Of a stretch of DNA of 64,000 bases, positions 45,237 through 54,736 are shown piece by piece (position 1 is the stretch's first letter; every line of letters starts with the position of its first letter). The translations under genes were made by a program, and so were the position numbers. The notes below the pieces were generated by a model, which was not told the origin of the DNA, searched no databases, and saw only the letters and a list, made by a program, of their open reading frames with translations. The stretch covers positions 1 through 64,000 of the forward strand of contig CANQVL010000007.1 in assembly GCA_947627285.1 (NCBI GenBank), written 5' to 3'. This DNA is from an uncultured Oscillospiraceae bacterium (GTDB lineage: Bacteria; Bacillota; Clostridia; Oscillospirales; Oscillospiraceae).

Positions 45237-45638
45237 ATGGCAGGAAACACTAAAGGCAAGGTCGTCCGCACCCGCCGCCGCGAGCGCAAGAACATAGAAA
45301 AGGGCCAGGTGCATATCAGCTCCAGCTTCAACAATACCATGGTCACCGTCACCGACTCCTTCGGCAACGCCCTCAGCTGGGCCTCCGCCGGCGGAATGGG
45401 CTTCCGCGGCAGCAAGAAGAGCACCCCCTTTGCCGCCCAGACAGCCGCGGAGACAGCGGCAAAGGCCGCCATGGAGCATGGCCTGAAGACCGTCGAGGTC
45501 TTTGTAAAGGGTCCCGGCTCCGGACGTGAGGCCGCCATCCGCGCGCTGCAGACAGTCGGTCTTGAGGTCACCATGATCAAAGACGTGACCCCCATCGCCC
45601 ACAACGGTTGCCGCCCCCCGAAGCGCCGCCGCGTGTAA
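45237..45638 (+). CDS. rpsK: Ribosomal protein uS11
   Basis: The 133-residue protein has [20 protein letters not shown] and ends [11 protein letters not shown]. Part of the 30S platform near the mRNA exit. AGGGAGGG upstream. Confidence 0.97.
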   Translation: MAGNTKGKVVRTRRRERKNIEKGQVHISSSFNNTMVTVTDSFGNALSWASAGGMGFRGSKKSTPFAAQTAAETAAKAAMEHGLKTVEVFVKGPGSGREAAIRALQTVGLEVTMIKDVTPIAHNGCRPPKRRRV

Positions 45639-45663
45639 TCTTGAGAAGGAGGAATAATTTACT

Positions 45664-46275
45664 ATGGCAAAGAATATGCAGCCCATCGTAAAGCGCTGCA
45701 AGGCGCTGGGCATTTCTCCTGCTTACATGGGTTATACCGCGAAGACAAAGTCTGACACCATCCGCAACCCCAAGGGTCAGATGCGCCGTAAGCAGGGCGA
45801 GTACGCAATGCAGCTCAATGAGAAGCAGAAGGTCAAGTTTGTGTACGGCATCCTTGAGAAGCAGTTCCGCGGCTACTATGAGAAGGCCGCCAAGGCCCCC
45901 GGTCAGACCGGCGAGGTCCTGCTTACCACCATCGAGCGCCGTCTTGACAACGTTATTTACCGCCTCGGTTTCGCTATGACCCGCCGCGAGGCCCGTCAGG
46001 CTGTGAACCACGGTCATTTCAACGTGAATGGCCGCAGGGTGGATATTCCCTCCTATCTTGTGAAGCCCGGCGACGTGATCGAGGTCCGCGAAAAGAGCAG
46101 GTCCTCCGCCATGTTCAAGAGGCTTACCGGCGAGGACGCGGTCATCATCACCCCCCCGAAGTGGCTTGAGAAGGACCTCAACAAGCTTCAGGGCAAGGTT
46201 TTGACAATGCCCGCCCGTGAGGACATCGACCTGCCCGTTGAGGAGCAGCTCATCGTCGAGCTCTATTCCAAGTAA
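45664..46275 (+). CDS. rpsD: Ribosomal protein uS4
   Basis: The 203-residue protein has the S4 RNA-binding domain ([39 protein letters not shown]). The N-terminal part lacks the Cys zinc motif. S4 controls alpha-type operons in several bacteria. AAGGAGGAAT upstream. Confidence 0.96.
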   Translation: MAKNMQPIVKRCKALGISPAYMGYTAKTKSDTIRNPKGQMRRKQGEYAMQLNEKQKVKFVYGILEKQFRGYYEKAAKAPGQTGEVLLTTIERRLDNVIYRLGFAMTRREARQAVNHGHFNVNGRRVDIPSYLVKPGDVIEVREKSRSSAMFKRLTGEDAVIITPPKWLEKDLNKLQGKVLTMPAREDIDLPVEEQLIVELYSK

Positions 46276-46392
46276 TCCGTGCTGCCACGCTCCGGCACAC
46301 CGGCGTATTTCCTGCCGGGGCCTGGCATAAGCCCTCATTGGAAATCCGCACCGCGCGCGAAAGCGCTAACTTAATAAGGAGGGTATATATTA

Positions 46393-47349
46393 GTGATTGA
46401 AATTGAAAAGCCGCGTATCGAGTGTATCGAATCCCCCGAAGACGAGTCCTACGGCAAGTATGTCGTGGAGCCCTTGGAGCGCGGCTACGGCATTACGTTG
46501 GGAAACTCCCTGCGCAGGATACTCCTCTCCTCACTGCCCGGAACCGCCGTCACGAGCGTAAAGATCTCCGGCGTGAACCATGAGTTCAGCACCATCCCCG
46601 GCGTCAAGGAAGACGTGACGGAGATAGTCCTGAACCTGAAAAGCATTATAGCCAAGCTCCACTGCGACGGTGAAAAGACCGTCTACATCGAGGCGATAGG
46701 CGAGGGTGAGGTCACCGCCGGCGACATCAAGGCCGACGGCGAGGTCGAGATACTGAACCCCGAGCTCCACATCGCCTCCCTGGGCCCCGACGCCCAGCTG
46801 CGCATGGAGCTGACAATGAACCACGGCAGGGGCTATGTCTCCGCCGAGCGCAACAAGGCCGGACAGACCCAGCAGGTCATCGGCGTTATCCCTGTGGACT
46901 CCATCTATACCCCCGTCCTCAAGGTCAACTACGCCGTGGAGAACACCCGCGTGGGCAACATGACCGACTTTGACAAGCTGACGCTTGAAGTCTGGACGGA
47001 CAAGACCATCTCCGCCCGCGACGCCGTCAGCATGGGCGCCAAGATCCTCTGCGACCACTTCGCGCTGTTCACGGACCTCTCCGAGTCGGCGGGCTCCAAG
47101 TCCCTGATCGTGGAGAAGAGCGAGACTCAGCGCGACAAGGTCCTGGAGATGACCATAGAGGAGCTGGACCTTTCCGTCCGCAGCTTCAACTGCCTTAAAC
47201 GCGCCAACATCAACACAGTGGAGGAGCTTATCTCCAAGACCGAGGCCGAGATGATAAAGGTCCGCAACCTGGGCCACAAGTCCCTGGAGGAGGTCATCCA
47301 CAAGCTGGCTATGATGGGCCTTTCCCTCGCCAGCGACGAAAACAACTAA
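46393..47349 (+). CDS. rpoA: RNA polymerase alpha subunit
   Basis: The 318-residue protein has the N-terminal dimer domain ([20 protein letters not shown]) and the C-terminal alphaCTD ([31 protein letters not shown]) that binds UP elements and activators. GTG 46393 after AAGGAGGGTATATATTA. A 117-nt GC-rich gap precedes it and could hold S4-type control. Confidence 0.97.
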   Translation: MIEIEKPRIECIESPEDESYGKYVVEPLERGYGITLGNSLRRILLSSLPGTAVTSVKISGVNHEFSTIPGVKEDVTEIVLNLKSIIAKLHCDGEKTVYIEAIGEGEVTAGDIKADGEVEILNPELHIASLGPDAQLRMELTMNHGRGYVSAERNKAGQTQQVIGVIPVDSIYTPVLKVNYAVENTRVGNMTDFDKLTLEVWTDKTISARDAVSMGAKILCDHFALFTDLSESAGSKSLIVEKSETQRDKVLEMTIEELDLSVRSFNCLKRANINTVEELISKTEAEMIKVRNLGHKSLEEVIHKLAMMGLSLASDENN

Positions 47350-47374
47350 CTCTGGTAAGAAGGAGGAGAAAGAT

Positions 47375-47716
47375 ATGCCCGGAACACGTAAGCTCGGCAA
47401 GACCACCGACCAGCGCAAGGCGATGCTCCGCCAGCTGGTCACCGATTTCCTGGACAAGGGACGGATGGAGACCACATTTACCCGCGCCAAGGAGATCGCG
47501 CCTCTGGCCGAGAAGATGATAACCCTTGGCAAGGAGAACACCCTTGCTTCCCGCCGTCAGGCGCTGGAGTTCATCACCCGCGAGGACGTGGTGACCAAGG
47601 TATTCAAGGAGCTTGCTCCCAAGTACGCCACCCGTGAGGGCGGCTACACCCGCGTCACCCGCACCGCCCCCCGCCGCGGCGACGCCGCCGAGATGGGGAT
47701 CATCGAGCTGGTGTGA
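47375..47716 (+). CDS. rplQ: Ribosomal protein bL17
   Basis: The 113-residue protein begins [20 protein letters not shown] and ends [20 protein letters not shown], typical of L17 near the tunnel exit. Last gene of the cluster, followed by two palindromes. Confidence 0.97.
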   Translation: MPGTRKLGKTTDQRKAMLRQLVTDFLDKGRMETTFTRAKEIAPLAEKMITLGKENTLASRRQALEFITREDVVTKVFKELAPKYATREGGYTRVTRTAPRRGDAAEMGIIELV

Positions 47717-47802
47717 GTTCCCCTGATCAGGGGAACCCGCCCAAGGGAGAACAATGATATGATATCCGCCGCGAAGCGTAAGCTTCGCGGCGGATATTGT
47801 TT
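47717..47802 (+). terminator. End of the S10-spc-alpha operon: palindrome plus strong terminator
   Basis: GTTCCCCTGATCAGGGGAAC (47717-47736) is a perfect 20-nt palindrome. It is followed by a 16-bp perfect stem with a GTAA loop (47762-47797) and TGTTTT. Confidence 0.85.
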
Positions 47803-48164
47803 TACGTGAAACATTTCTACCTTTTTCAACACATATATAGTGATCACTCAAAAAGGGGAGGCGGTGACCGTGACATTTGGGGAGCTCCCCGGACGCCGAA
47901 AAAACGCCGTAGAGCGGCTGATGAAGCTCAGAATGTCTTAATCACCGACGCGGAGGAGGTGCCGCAGGAGACGTATCTGGCGGCTTACAGAGGCTTTTCC
48001 GGCCTCAGAGACCGGGAGACCATTATGCCGCAGATACCGGAGATCGCCCGCCGCCGGTGCGCGGCGCTATGAAGGTAATGGCGTCTGCGGACAGCCGGAA
48101 CATTCATTTTTACGTGCTCTGGGGAGATCCGGCGAAAAAATGGGAAAAAAATTAGAATTTTCTA
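47803..48164. other. Intergenic region, possible small broken gene
   Basis: GTG 47864 behind AGGGGAGGCG starts a 25-codon frame (VTVTFGELPGRRKNAVERLMKLRMS). A second frame continues VLITDAEEVPQETYLAAYRGF... to 48072. The two together could be one frameshifted small protein of about 68 residues. I do not recognise it, so it is not called as a gene. Confidence 0.3.
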
Positions 48165-48193
48165 TTGACAAAGGTGCCTCAATGGGATAAAAT
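48165..48193 (+). promoter_or_regulatory. Promoter of the tRNA-Asp/tRNA-Thr operon
   Basis: TTGACA (48165-48170), 17 nt, TAAAAT (48188-48193), 30 nt upstream of tRNA-Asp. Confidence 0.85.
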
Positions 48194-48223
48194 AATCAGG
48201 CGCCGTTAAGGAGAGCACGAGAC

Positions 48224-48300
<77 letters not shown>

Positions 48301-48303
48301 CCC

Positions 48304-48380
<77 letters not shown>

Positions 48381-48384
<4 letters not shown>

Positions 48385-48415
48385 CCCCCGAAATCGCAAG
48401 ATTTCGGGGGTTTTT
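48381..48415 (+). terminator. Terminator after tRNA-Thr
   Basis: CCCCCGAAATC/GATTTCGGGGG with a GCAA loop and a T5 tract. A near copy stands after the right att site (62301-62335). Confidence 0.9.
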
Positions 48416-48438
48416 GTTATGTTTTTGAGGGAAAAGAT

Positions 48439-48484
48439 GTGGGTCAAAGTGTGGGTCAACCAGGCGACCCACACTTTGACCCAC
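48439..48484. repeat. 19-bp inverted repeat, probable integrase arm sites (left end)
   Basis: GTGGGTCAAAGTGTGGGTC and its exact complement are separated by 8 nt. Each arm holds two GTGGGTC boxes. The same boxes recur at the right end of the element (62082-62140) and in the tandem copy (62360-62405). Confidence 0.75.
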
Positions 48485-48545
48485 TACGGAATAGGACAAA
48501 AAAGCACCGGGCAGGATGTACCCGGCGTTTTTCAGCTTGTTTTGC

Positions 48546-49697
48546 TTACATCACCTGCTCCATGAAGCTCCCCATCGTCTCGGCGGCCTTGTCCTGCATC
48601 TGGCGGGTGGCGTGGGTGTAAGTGCGGAGGGTGAATCCGGCGTCGTAGTGGCCCAACATGGTGGAGACGGTTTTGACGTCCACGCCGTTCTGGAGGGCTG
48701 TGGTTGCGAAGGTATGGCGGAGATCGTGGAAACGTATATGTTCAATCCCGGCGGCTTTGAGGAGCTTCTTGTGGATGTTCACCACCGAGTCTGGGTGGTA
48801 CATTTCGCCGGTCAGAGGCGAGGGGAACATGTAGGGGTTGTCCGGGTGCTTGGCGTGTTCCTCTTTGAGAAGGTCCACGGCGGTCTGGGGGATGGAGACT
48901 CGGCGGATGGAGGTCTCGGTTTTAGGTTCAGTGAGGACACGTGTGCCATCGGGATTGCGGATGTATTGTTTGGTGACGGAGATGGTTTTGTTTTCCTCGT
49001 CAAGGTCGGACCATAGCAGGGCGACGATTTCTCCCTTGCGTAGGCCAGTCGTAAGCTCCAGATAGAACATTGGGAGAACTTCTCTGCCCCTTGCCGCGTC
49101 CAGATAGGCTTTCATCTTTTCAGGAGGGAGTATCTTCATTTCAATTTTCCGGGCTTTCGGCGCGATACAATCCTCGGTGGGGTTTCGTACGATGAGCCGC
49201 TCCTTGACCGCACGTTGAAAGGCATTGTGGAGCATCAGATGGAGGCTTCGGACGGTGGTGCTGCTGAGTCCGGGCGTTCCTTTCTTCCCCCGATGGACCC
49301 GGCCATTCTCTTGAAGATCCTTGTAGAGCTTTTGGAGGTCACAGCCTGTGAGCTTGCTGAGCTTGATGTTGCCGATTCGTGGGATGGTGTAGGTGTTGAT
49401 CATCAGGTCATATCGGTTGGCCGTCGACGTGCGGACGTTGGGCTTGGCGTAGAGGTCGTACCATGTTTTTAGCCACGTCGCGACGGTGTACTCGTCGGAT
49501 TTCCCGACGTCCACCTCCTGGCTCTCCGAGATAGCAAGCCGCAGCTTTTGTTTCACCTCGGTTTGCGTCTTGCCAAGGACGTTTTTCACAATCCGCTTGC
49601 CGGTGGCAGGGTCGTGTCCCGCCGTATATCTGCCTTCCCATCGTCCATCGGCGCGCTTGCGGATGTTACCCTCGCCCTGCGCCCTCCGTTTTGCCAT
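48546..49697 (-). CDS. Tyrosine recombinase/integrase
   Basis: The 383-residue protein has an N-terminal AP2-like arm-binding domain (GNIRKRADGRWEGRYTAGHD), a core-binding domain (about 65-175) and a catalytic domain. The catalytic residues are R220 (TTGLRKGE), H324 and R327 (HDLRHTFA), H350 (MLGH) and Y360 (RTYTHA). ATG 49697 is preferred because GGAGG lies 7 nt upstream and the tandem copy shares this start. Intact and probably active. It lies with its 3' end beside attL, next to the excisionase. Confidence 0.95.
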   Translation of the reverse strand: MAKRRAQGEGNIRKRADGRWEGRYTAGHDPATGKRIVKNVLGKTQTEVKQKLRLAISESQEVDVGKSDEYTVATWLKTWYDLYAKPNVRTSTANRYDLMINTYTIPRIGNIKLSKLTGCDLQKLYKDLQENGRVHRGKKGTPGLSSTTVRSLHLMLHNAFQRAVKERLIVRNPTEDCIAPKARKIEMKILPPEKMKAYLDAARGREVLPMFYLELTTGLRKGEIVALLWSDLDEENKTISVTKQYIRNPDGTRVLTEPKTETSIRRVSIPQTAVDLLKEEHAKHPDNPYMFPSPLTGEMYHPDSVVNIHKKLLKAAGIEHIRFHDLRHTFATTALQNGVDVKTVSTMLGHYDAGFTLRTYTHATRQMQDKAAETMGSFMEQVM

Positions 49698-49759
49698 ATC
49701 CATGCCTCCTTCAATCTTTGGTAACCACAACACATACCACACTTTCCGAGAAAAAGCTA

Positions 49760-49972
49760 CTACTTTTTCTCAGAAACTTTTTGCTTTATCCAGAGGATAA
49801 AATCTTCTTTTGGCACAATGATTCTGCTGCCAATGTTCATCGCAGGGAAGCCTTCGCTTTTGACCAGCTCGTAAGCTCCGGCTCTTGAAATTCCAAGCAC
49901 CGCCGACACGTCTTGGACGGACAGCATCAGGGGCAGATCGTCGTAGGTTTTGTACTGCTTTTCCATTTTCAC
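49760..49972 (-). CDS. Excisionase-like HTH protein
   Basis: The 70-residue protein has the excisionase-type winged HTH (LSVQDVSAVLGISRAGAYEL, then IGSRIIVPKEDFILWIKQK). It lies 18 nt beyond the first ATG of the integrase reading and would be co-transcribed with it. It likely directs excision. GAAAGGAGAG upstream. Confidence 0.88.
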   Translation of the reverse strand: MKMEKQYKTYDDLPLMLSVQDVSAVLGISRAGAYELVKSEGFPAMNIGSRIIVPKEDFILWIKQKVSEKK

Positions 49973-49984
49973 TCTCCTTTCCGA

Positions 49985-50052
49985 AGGGCTTTATATTTGT
50001 TGCTTATTCGTATTGTTGTATATTTCCCCCGCAGAATTTGCAGGGGGGGGTT
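49985..50052. repeat. Excisionase-leader module, copy 1 of 3
   Basis: GGGCTTTATATTTGTTGCTT...CCCCCGCAGAATTTGCAGGGGG recurs at 63904-63967 (nearly identical) and, degenerate, at 61639-61705. It contains a CCCCCTGCA/TGCGGGGG-type hairpin between the relaxase stop and the excisionase. Confidence 0.7.
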
Positions 50053-50055
50053 ACC

Positions 50056-51942
50056 TCACATATTGAACCCCTGCATCTGCATATCCTCGTGGTCGTCCGG
50101 CTTGTGGCCCATGGCGAGGCGCTTATCCATGAGTTCACGGCGGCGTTTGCGGTCAATGGTGAAACCTGGGCCTTGCGACGCTTGTTCTGTGTTGTCCCGG
50201 ATGACGCGGCTCAGGTGGTAAAGCAGGCGGGTGACGCAGGCGGCGATGGTGGGCGAGGTGTGAGCGCTGATTGCACGTTGGGCATATGGGTTACCGTAGG
50301 ATGCAGATTCGCGCAGCCAGTAGTTGGACCGTTTTGGGTCACTGTCGTAGAGGAGCTTAACCAGCATGTACATGGCGTTGGAGTTTTCGGCTTCGGCGGC
50401 TTGGTTGAAACATGCCTCCGCCTGACGTTTGTCGCCGGTTTTCAGGTACGCCTTTCCCAACTCGTAGGCCGCATAGGGGCTGCCGTTCCTCGCAGCGGTT
50501 TGGAGCCAGCAGATACCGGCAGCTTGGTCGTGTACCTCTGGGTCATCAGAGAGGAGGAGCTTTCCGAGGGCGTACTGCGCCGGGACGTACCCCTGCTTTG
50601 CTGACCGGGTGAACCATTCCTTGGCCTGCAGCGCATCCGGCATGAGCAGACCGCCGTCGCGGTAGAGGACGCCCAGCACGTACTGCGATGCCGGTTCTCC
50701 ATCCTCTGCGTGCTTCCGTTCCCTCTCCACCGCCTTGTCGCGCTCGTCGAGAGGCACTGTCTCATCCAAGAAGGTTGTATAGATGTAGTTCTGTTCCCGC
50801 CAGTTGCACTCGTCCACCGGACCGGGAGGCACTTCCTCAACGGTCACCTCGCCGAGCCGCAGACGTTCTGCCTCCTGGATGACCGCGTTCTTGATGGAGC
50901 GGAACTCTTTCTGCTCGGACAATCGCAGATGCTTTCGTCGCTCGTCCTTGTAGTAGCTGTCCACCTCTGCTTGCAGGTTGAGCCACTTCATGTAGCACTC
51001 ATGCACGGCGGGGACTGACTCCAACTCATCAACGATCCTATCCACCTTTTCTTTGACGCGCTTGTTGAGGTAGCCGTAGGACTTCTTTCCCTTGACCACG
51101 CCCAGCTCCATGGACAGCTCCAGCATCATCGGAGCTACTTGTGGACAGTCGCACAATCCGTCGCGGATTTCACTGACCAACTCTTGTAGCGATTGCCGCG
51201 CCTCGTTGACCAACTCATCCCGCATTTCAGACTTCTGCTCGTAGGTGTGCAGAAGCTCCTGCTTGAAGATGTCGTTGACTAACCCTGACTTGATTTTCCT
51301 GATGCCGTCGCGGCTCAGGTAGCCCTCGCCGCTTGCCGACCACGCCATCATGTGGACGTGGGGGTGGTTGCCCTCGTTGTGGAAGGCGGCGTACCAGCGA
51401 AAGTCGTTGGGTGCAATCCGCATAGCCTCGGCGATGTCGTTGCGGTGAGCGCGGAGGAGGTTGCGCCACGAGCTCGCGTTGTCGTACCCCAATCGCTCCG
51501 CATCCTCGCGCTTCAGGGAAATGATGTGCGTCCACACGTTGCCGGTGACGGTTTCCATCTCTGCTATGGCCGCGTCGAGATCCACGTCGTCCTCGTCACC
51601 GAACAATCCGTGAGTACCCAGCTTCTCGACGCGCGGGCGGGTGGCGATGTACTTCATGTAGGCTTCCGTGCTCTGCGCTACGTCCCAGTTGGCTTCGAGC
51701 GTTGACGAGATGTAGGCGGAGGCTTTTGACCTCGTCGGCAACTTGTTGTATTCCGAATACTCATCCGACTTTGTTGACGCAGGAAAGTCCTTCGTGAGTT
51801 TACCGATGAGTTCCATCTGCTTCTTCGTGGGAGGCCGGCCGTCAGGTAGTCTCTCAACATTCTCTCGCGTCGCAATGTACCTCATGTACTTCCCCGCGCC
51901 GCCGGCTTTGATGTACGGTGACTTGAGAATCAGCCCTGCCAT
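50056..51942 (-). CDS. MobP-type relaxase fused to Sel1 repeats
   Basis: The 628-residue protein has a duplicated YMRYIATRENVE / YMKYIATRPRVE segment (about residues 19-30 and 95-107), a GTHGLFGDE block and the metal triad region RWYAAFHNEGNHPHVHMMAW (about 180-200). These are the MobP3-like relaxase core that nicks oriT. A charged middle region follows, then five to six Sel1-like repeats (about 415-570, such as SQYVLGVLYRDGG and AAYELGKAYLKTGD). Such repeats usually mediate protein contacts. Its start overlaps mobC by 13 nt. Complete. Confidence 0.88.
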   Translation of the reverse strand: MAGLILKSPYIKAGGAGKYMRYIATRENVERLPDGRPPTKKQMELIGKLTKDFPASTKSDEYSEYNKLPTRSKASAYISSTLEANWDVAQSTEAYMKYIATRPRVEKLGTHGLFGDEDDVDLDAAIAEMETVTGNVWTHIISLKREDAERLGYDNASSWRNLLRAHRNDIAEAMRIAPNDFRWYAAFHNEGNHPHVHMMAWSASGEGYLSRDGIRKIKSGLVNDIFKQELLHTYEQKSEMRDELVNEARQSLQELVSEIRDGLCDCPQVAPMMLELSMELGVVKGKKSYGYLNKRVKEKVDRIVDELESVPAVHECYMKWLNLQAEVDSYYKDERRKHLRLSEQKEFRSIKNAVIQEAERLRLGEVTVEEVPPGPVDECNWREQNYIYTTFLDETVPLDERDKAVERERKHAEDGEPASQYVLGVLYRDGGLLMPDALQAKEWFTRSAKQGYVPAQYALGKLLLSDDPEVHDQAAGICWLQTAARNGSPYAAYELGKAYLKTGDKRQAEACFNQAAEAENSNAMYMLVKLLYDSDPKRSNYWLRESASYGNPYAQRAISAHTSPTIAACVTRLLYHLSRVIRDNTEQASQGPGFTIDRKRRRELMDKRLAMGHKPDDHEDMQMQGFNM

Positions 51943-52343
51943 TCGGCTTCGTCACTCTCTTTCACTGCACTTGCCAGCGACACGCGGCCGCTTGTCTGCT
52001 TCACGTTCTTCACACTGTCCGAGCGCAGCTTGCGGAGAGCTGTGTCGTTGAACTTGTATGCGTGAGCGATGATCTGCACCAGCATGTCCAGCTCCACGGA
52101 GTTGTTGAACTGCAGAGCCGACAGTCTGTCCTCCAGCATTCCGAGCCGCCCATCAATGGCGCTTGTTACGGACACCGGTAGCGTGGTCATGTCCCGCGCC
52201 AGCAGGTGGTCGATGTAGAACTGGACCGCGTGCTCCAGAAATTCATTCCGCGTCCGGCTACCGTCGCTGTCCATGATGAGGTCGATTTCCCGCTTCATCT
52301 GAGGGGTCACCCGAAACGCGATTTGTTCCTTGTCCGTGCCCAT
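51930..52343 (-). CDS. MobC-like relaxosome accessory protein
   Basis: The 137-residue protein has an N-terminal DNA-binding stretch (IAFRVTPQMKREIDLIMDSD, TRNEFLEHAVQFYIDHL) and a helical remainder. Located just upstream of the relaxase with overlapping ends, like MobC proteins that open oriT for nicking. AAAGGAGGAT upstream. Confidence 0.78.
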   Translation of the reverse strand: MGTDKEQIAFRVTPQMKREIDLIMDSDGSRTRNEFLEHAVQFYIDHLLARDMTTLPVSVTSAIDGRLGMLEDRLSALQFNNSVELDMLVQIIAHAYKFNDTALRKLRSDSVKNVKQTSGRVSLASAVKESDEAEWQG

Positions 52344-52643
52344 AAATCCTCCTTTGATATTGCATTTTTCCTTGTTACCGTAAGCCTTTCAGCTTTGAGA
52401 TGTCATGTGGACGCTTTTTCCCTCGAAATGATGTCACTTTCGTTCTCTCGAAACTGCCCGCACTGCGGGCAGATGTGAGACAACCGGCGTTGGTTATGAT
52501 GTCGTTTGTTTATCCTGCTTCTCGTTTTCCCTCCCCTCCGGGGTCGGAAAAACCTCGAAAGGCGGCTCACGTCGGCCCTCGTTTGTCTGACGTGTAAACA
52601 CCCCACTCTGAGTGTAGAACCGCACACGTCGTGACACACGGCC
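52344..52643. other. Region upstream of mobC; candidate oriT
   Basis: 300 nt without a supported gene. The CTGCCCGCACTGCGGGCAG hairpin (52456-52474) shares its CCCGCACTGCGGG core with 3687-3702, upstream of the other mobC. The relaxase substrate is expected here. Confidence 0.45.
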
Positions 52644-53021
52644 TCACGGCGGAGGTTGTGAGGCTGCCGCGTTTTCGACCTGCCTGTACCGCTTTGTGGG
52701 TGTAGTCGCTGCGGTACTCTTCACCGGTGGTAGGTCGAGGATGTAGTAGGTGTTGTTCGTCTGTCGGCTGTGACCCTCTATCCAATCCTCATACGTCGCC
52801 ACCCTGCGGATGAACCGCTTTTTGACGAGCGAGGCAATAGCCTTGCGGACTGTGTTCTCCGAGCAGTTGCAGTTGACCGCAATCTTGCCTATGCTCGGCC
52901 AGCAGACACCTTTCTGACCGGCACAGCTGACCAGGTAGTTGTATACCATGAACTCTGTCGGCGTCAGGTCGTAGTAGAAGATCGCGTTGCTCATTTGGTA
53001 GAATCGTTCTCCAAGTACCAT
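52644..53021 (-). CDS. Winged-helix protein, replication-initiator-like
   Basis: The 125-residue protein has a HTH of the type seen in Rep/DnaD-like element proteins (DLTPTEFMVYNYLVSCAGQKG, WPSIGKIAVNCNCSENTVRK, AIASLVKKRFI). A Pro/Thr-rich tail of 45 residues follows. Probably DNA-binding, in element replication or regulation; the role is inferred. AGGAGGATACACAC before ATG 53021. Driven by the minus promoter at 53106-53134. Confidence 0.7.
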   Translation of the reverse strand: MVLGERFYQMSNAIFYYDLTPTEFMVYNYLVSCAGQKGVCWPSIGKIAVNCNCSENTVRKAIASLVKKRFIRRVATYEDWIEGHSRQTNNTYYILDLPPVKSTAATTPTKRYRQVENAAASQPPP

Positions 53022-53105
53022 GTGTGTATCCTCCTTTCAAAAATATGTTCGCTCAGCTATTGACTATCAGCTGATGTTAGTGTATAGTCTATTTGAGATG
53101 AGGCT

Positions 53106-53156
53106 ATCTTAACACAGAGTTTCTGATTTGTCAATGTTCGCATATTTATTTATAGT
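53106..53156. promoter_or_regulatory. Overlapping divergent promoters
   Basis: Plus strand: TTGTCA (53128-53133), 17 nt, TATAGT (53151-53156) for DUF6076. Minus strand: TTGACA (complement of 53129-53134), 17 nt, TAAGAT (complement of 53106-53111) for the HTH gene. The two -35 boxes share five bases. TATAGTCTATTT direct repeats lie at about 53083 and 53151. Confidence 0.7.
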
Positions 53157-53179
53157 CTATTTTTGAGGAGGCTGCTCAC

Positions 53180-53911
53180 ATGGATTTCGATTCGATGACC
53201 TTTCCGCTTACTGTCGATATCTCCGGCGTTCAGTATTGGATTGGTGATGAGGGACCGTACAAGTTAGGCATGGCGGCAACGGAGTTCCTGACAGGTGACA
53301 GGGACGAAGAGTTGAGGGAGGAGTTGGAGGAGTTGCTGCGGACCTTCGGGTTCTTACTGTCTCCGTTCGCCGATGGCCGTGCGGTTGCAGGCAAGCGCTT
53401 TGACCTGTCGGGGCACACAGTTGGGTGTGTGGTGAGCTACGGGTACCGTCCCATCCCCGGCGGCGCCTATTTCGTGGAGCGGTACACCTTTACCTCTTTA
53501 CGCGATTTTCTTTTTGTGGAGCTGGGGAAGGGTATCCTCTATGGCAACGCACCGCGTCAGTGCCGGCTGTGCGGGAGGTGGTACTTCCACGAGAAGGGCG
53601 ATAGGACAATCTATTGCGAGCGCGTCGCTCCCGGCGTGACGGAGCGCACCTGCCGGGAGGTGGGCGCGCGTGCGGTATTCGAGAAAAAGATCCAGGACGA
53701 GGGAGCCTGGAAGATTTACAAGCGCGCGTACAAAAAATATTACGCTCGGCTCATGAAGGGCACCATGACGCAGGAGGAGTTCAAGACCTGGGCAGACGAT
53801 GCCGCGGCGGAGAGGGACAAGGCGCTCAGGCAATTGCAGAGGGAGAACATCAGTGAAGTCTTGACGGAGGAGATATTCAGGGAGTTGACGGAGAGGCTTA
53901 ACAGAGAATAA
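53180..53911 (+). CDS. DUF6076 family protein with zinc-ribbon-like motif
   Basis: The 243-residue protein resembles DUF6076: a variable N-terminal half, then RQCRLCGRWYFHEKGDRTIYC with C-x2-C and a further C/C (CERV...ERTCRE), followed by a helical basic C-terminal half (KIYKRAYKKYYARLMKGTMT). The Cys set could bind zinc, as in CGNR-type proteins. Function unknown; common on Clostridia elements. GAGGAGG upstream. Followed by a CCCCGCCCAG/CTGGGCGGGG hairpin. Confidence 0.75.
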   Translation: MDFDSMTFPLTVDISGVQYWIGDEGPYKLGMAATEFLTGDRDEELREELEELLRTFGFLLSPFADGRAVAGKRFDLSGHTVGCVVSYGYRPIPGGAYFVERYTFTSLRDFLFVELGKGILYGNAPRQCRLCGRWYFHEKGDRTIYCERVAPGVTERTCREVGARAVFEKKIQDEGAWKIYKRAYKKYYARLMKGTMTQEEFKTWADDAAAERDKALRQLQRENISEVLTEEIFRELTERLNRE

Positions 53912-53919
53912 TACAGCAA

Positions 53920-53951
53920 CCCCGCCCAGAACCTTGAGGTACTGGGCGGGG
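53920..53951 (+). terminator. Hairpin after the DUF6076 gene
   Basis: 10-bp perfect GC stem with a 12-nt loop. No clear T tract on either strand. Confidence 0.5.
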
Positions 53952-54028
53952 TAATATAAGAAGCTATTGCAGACCGCATATGTGCGGCAACCATTTAAAT
54001 CCTTACGGGTAAAATATATTGGTGTTAA

Positions 54029-54709
54029 TTAAACCTCATTATTATCTTCATGCTGTGTGGCGTCCTCAGAAATGTATGGCTTAAAGATGGGATACAATAT
54101 CTTGCAATTCAGAAAAATCGTAAGGGATACGCCAAAAAACAGCAGTATAACCACGGGAAAAGCCATATTAAGTGGGACATAAAGAGAAAACACTATGACA
54201 GATGCGTCCAATAAAATGACAGCGGCATTGCGAATGGGATTGCTGAGCGTAAAGATAAAGGCGTTCCGCAGACTCTCCCTGACTGTGTTTTCAAAGAGAA
54301 CTGTAAGGCAGATATAATAGGTCAACAGCAGGAGGATATTCAGTATGATAAGAATGATAACCCCGCAGATAATGGCTTGAATCGCTCCGGTGATGAAGTC
54401 CTGTACCATAAGGAAATACCACACGTCAAATATAAGTGCCGCCAAAATCAAAAGAGAAGGCACCCATACCATTGTGACAGCCATGAAGCTTTCTTTGAAC
54501 GCCCTCCAGAAAGGTACGAGCACACCGTTGCTATTGTCCCGTATCATCTGAAGCGAGACCGAAGACACTGCGGCAGTCGCGCTTCCCATTGTTATGATCG
54601 GAATCGAAAAAAGTATCCATAGAATATTCAAAACCGCCAGATCAAAAATATTGCTCAATACTTTCGTTACCGGATTTCGCGGGTCAATCAATTTTGAAAA
54701 CATATCCAT
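54029..54709 (-). CDS. YesL-like (DUF624) membrane protein
   Basis: The 226-residue protein has about five membrane helices and the DUF624 pattern (NPVTKVLSNIFDLAVLNILWILFSIPIITMG at residues about 13-43). YesL-type proteins accompany lplABC-like sugar importers in Bacilli and Clostridia; their function is unknown. It lies 27 nt downstream of the mutarotase-like gene, last in the cargo operon. Confidence 0.82.
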   Translation of the reverse strand: MDMFSKLIDPRNPVTKVLSNIFDLAVLNILWILFSIPIITMGSATAAVSSVSLQMIRDNSNGVLVPFWRAFKESFMAVTMVWVPSLLILAALIFDVWYFLMVQDFITGAIQAIICGVIILIILNILLLLTYYICLTVLFENTVRESLRNAFIFTLSNPIRNAAVILLDASVIVFSLYVPLNMAFPVVILLFFGVSLTIFLNCKILYPIFKPYISEDATQHEDNNEV

Positions 54710-54736
54710 TATCCCCGTGTTTGCTTGAGTCTTATA

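Noticed and set aside
47797..48072. 91-residue plus-strand frame after rplQ
   Set aside because: It starts inside the terminator hairpin with no ribosome binding site. Only part may belong to a small broken gene, noted in the feature list.
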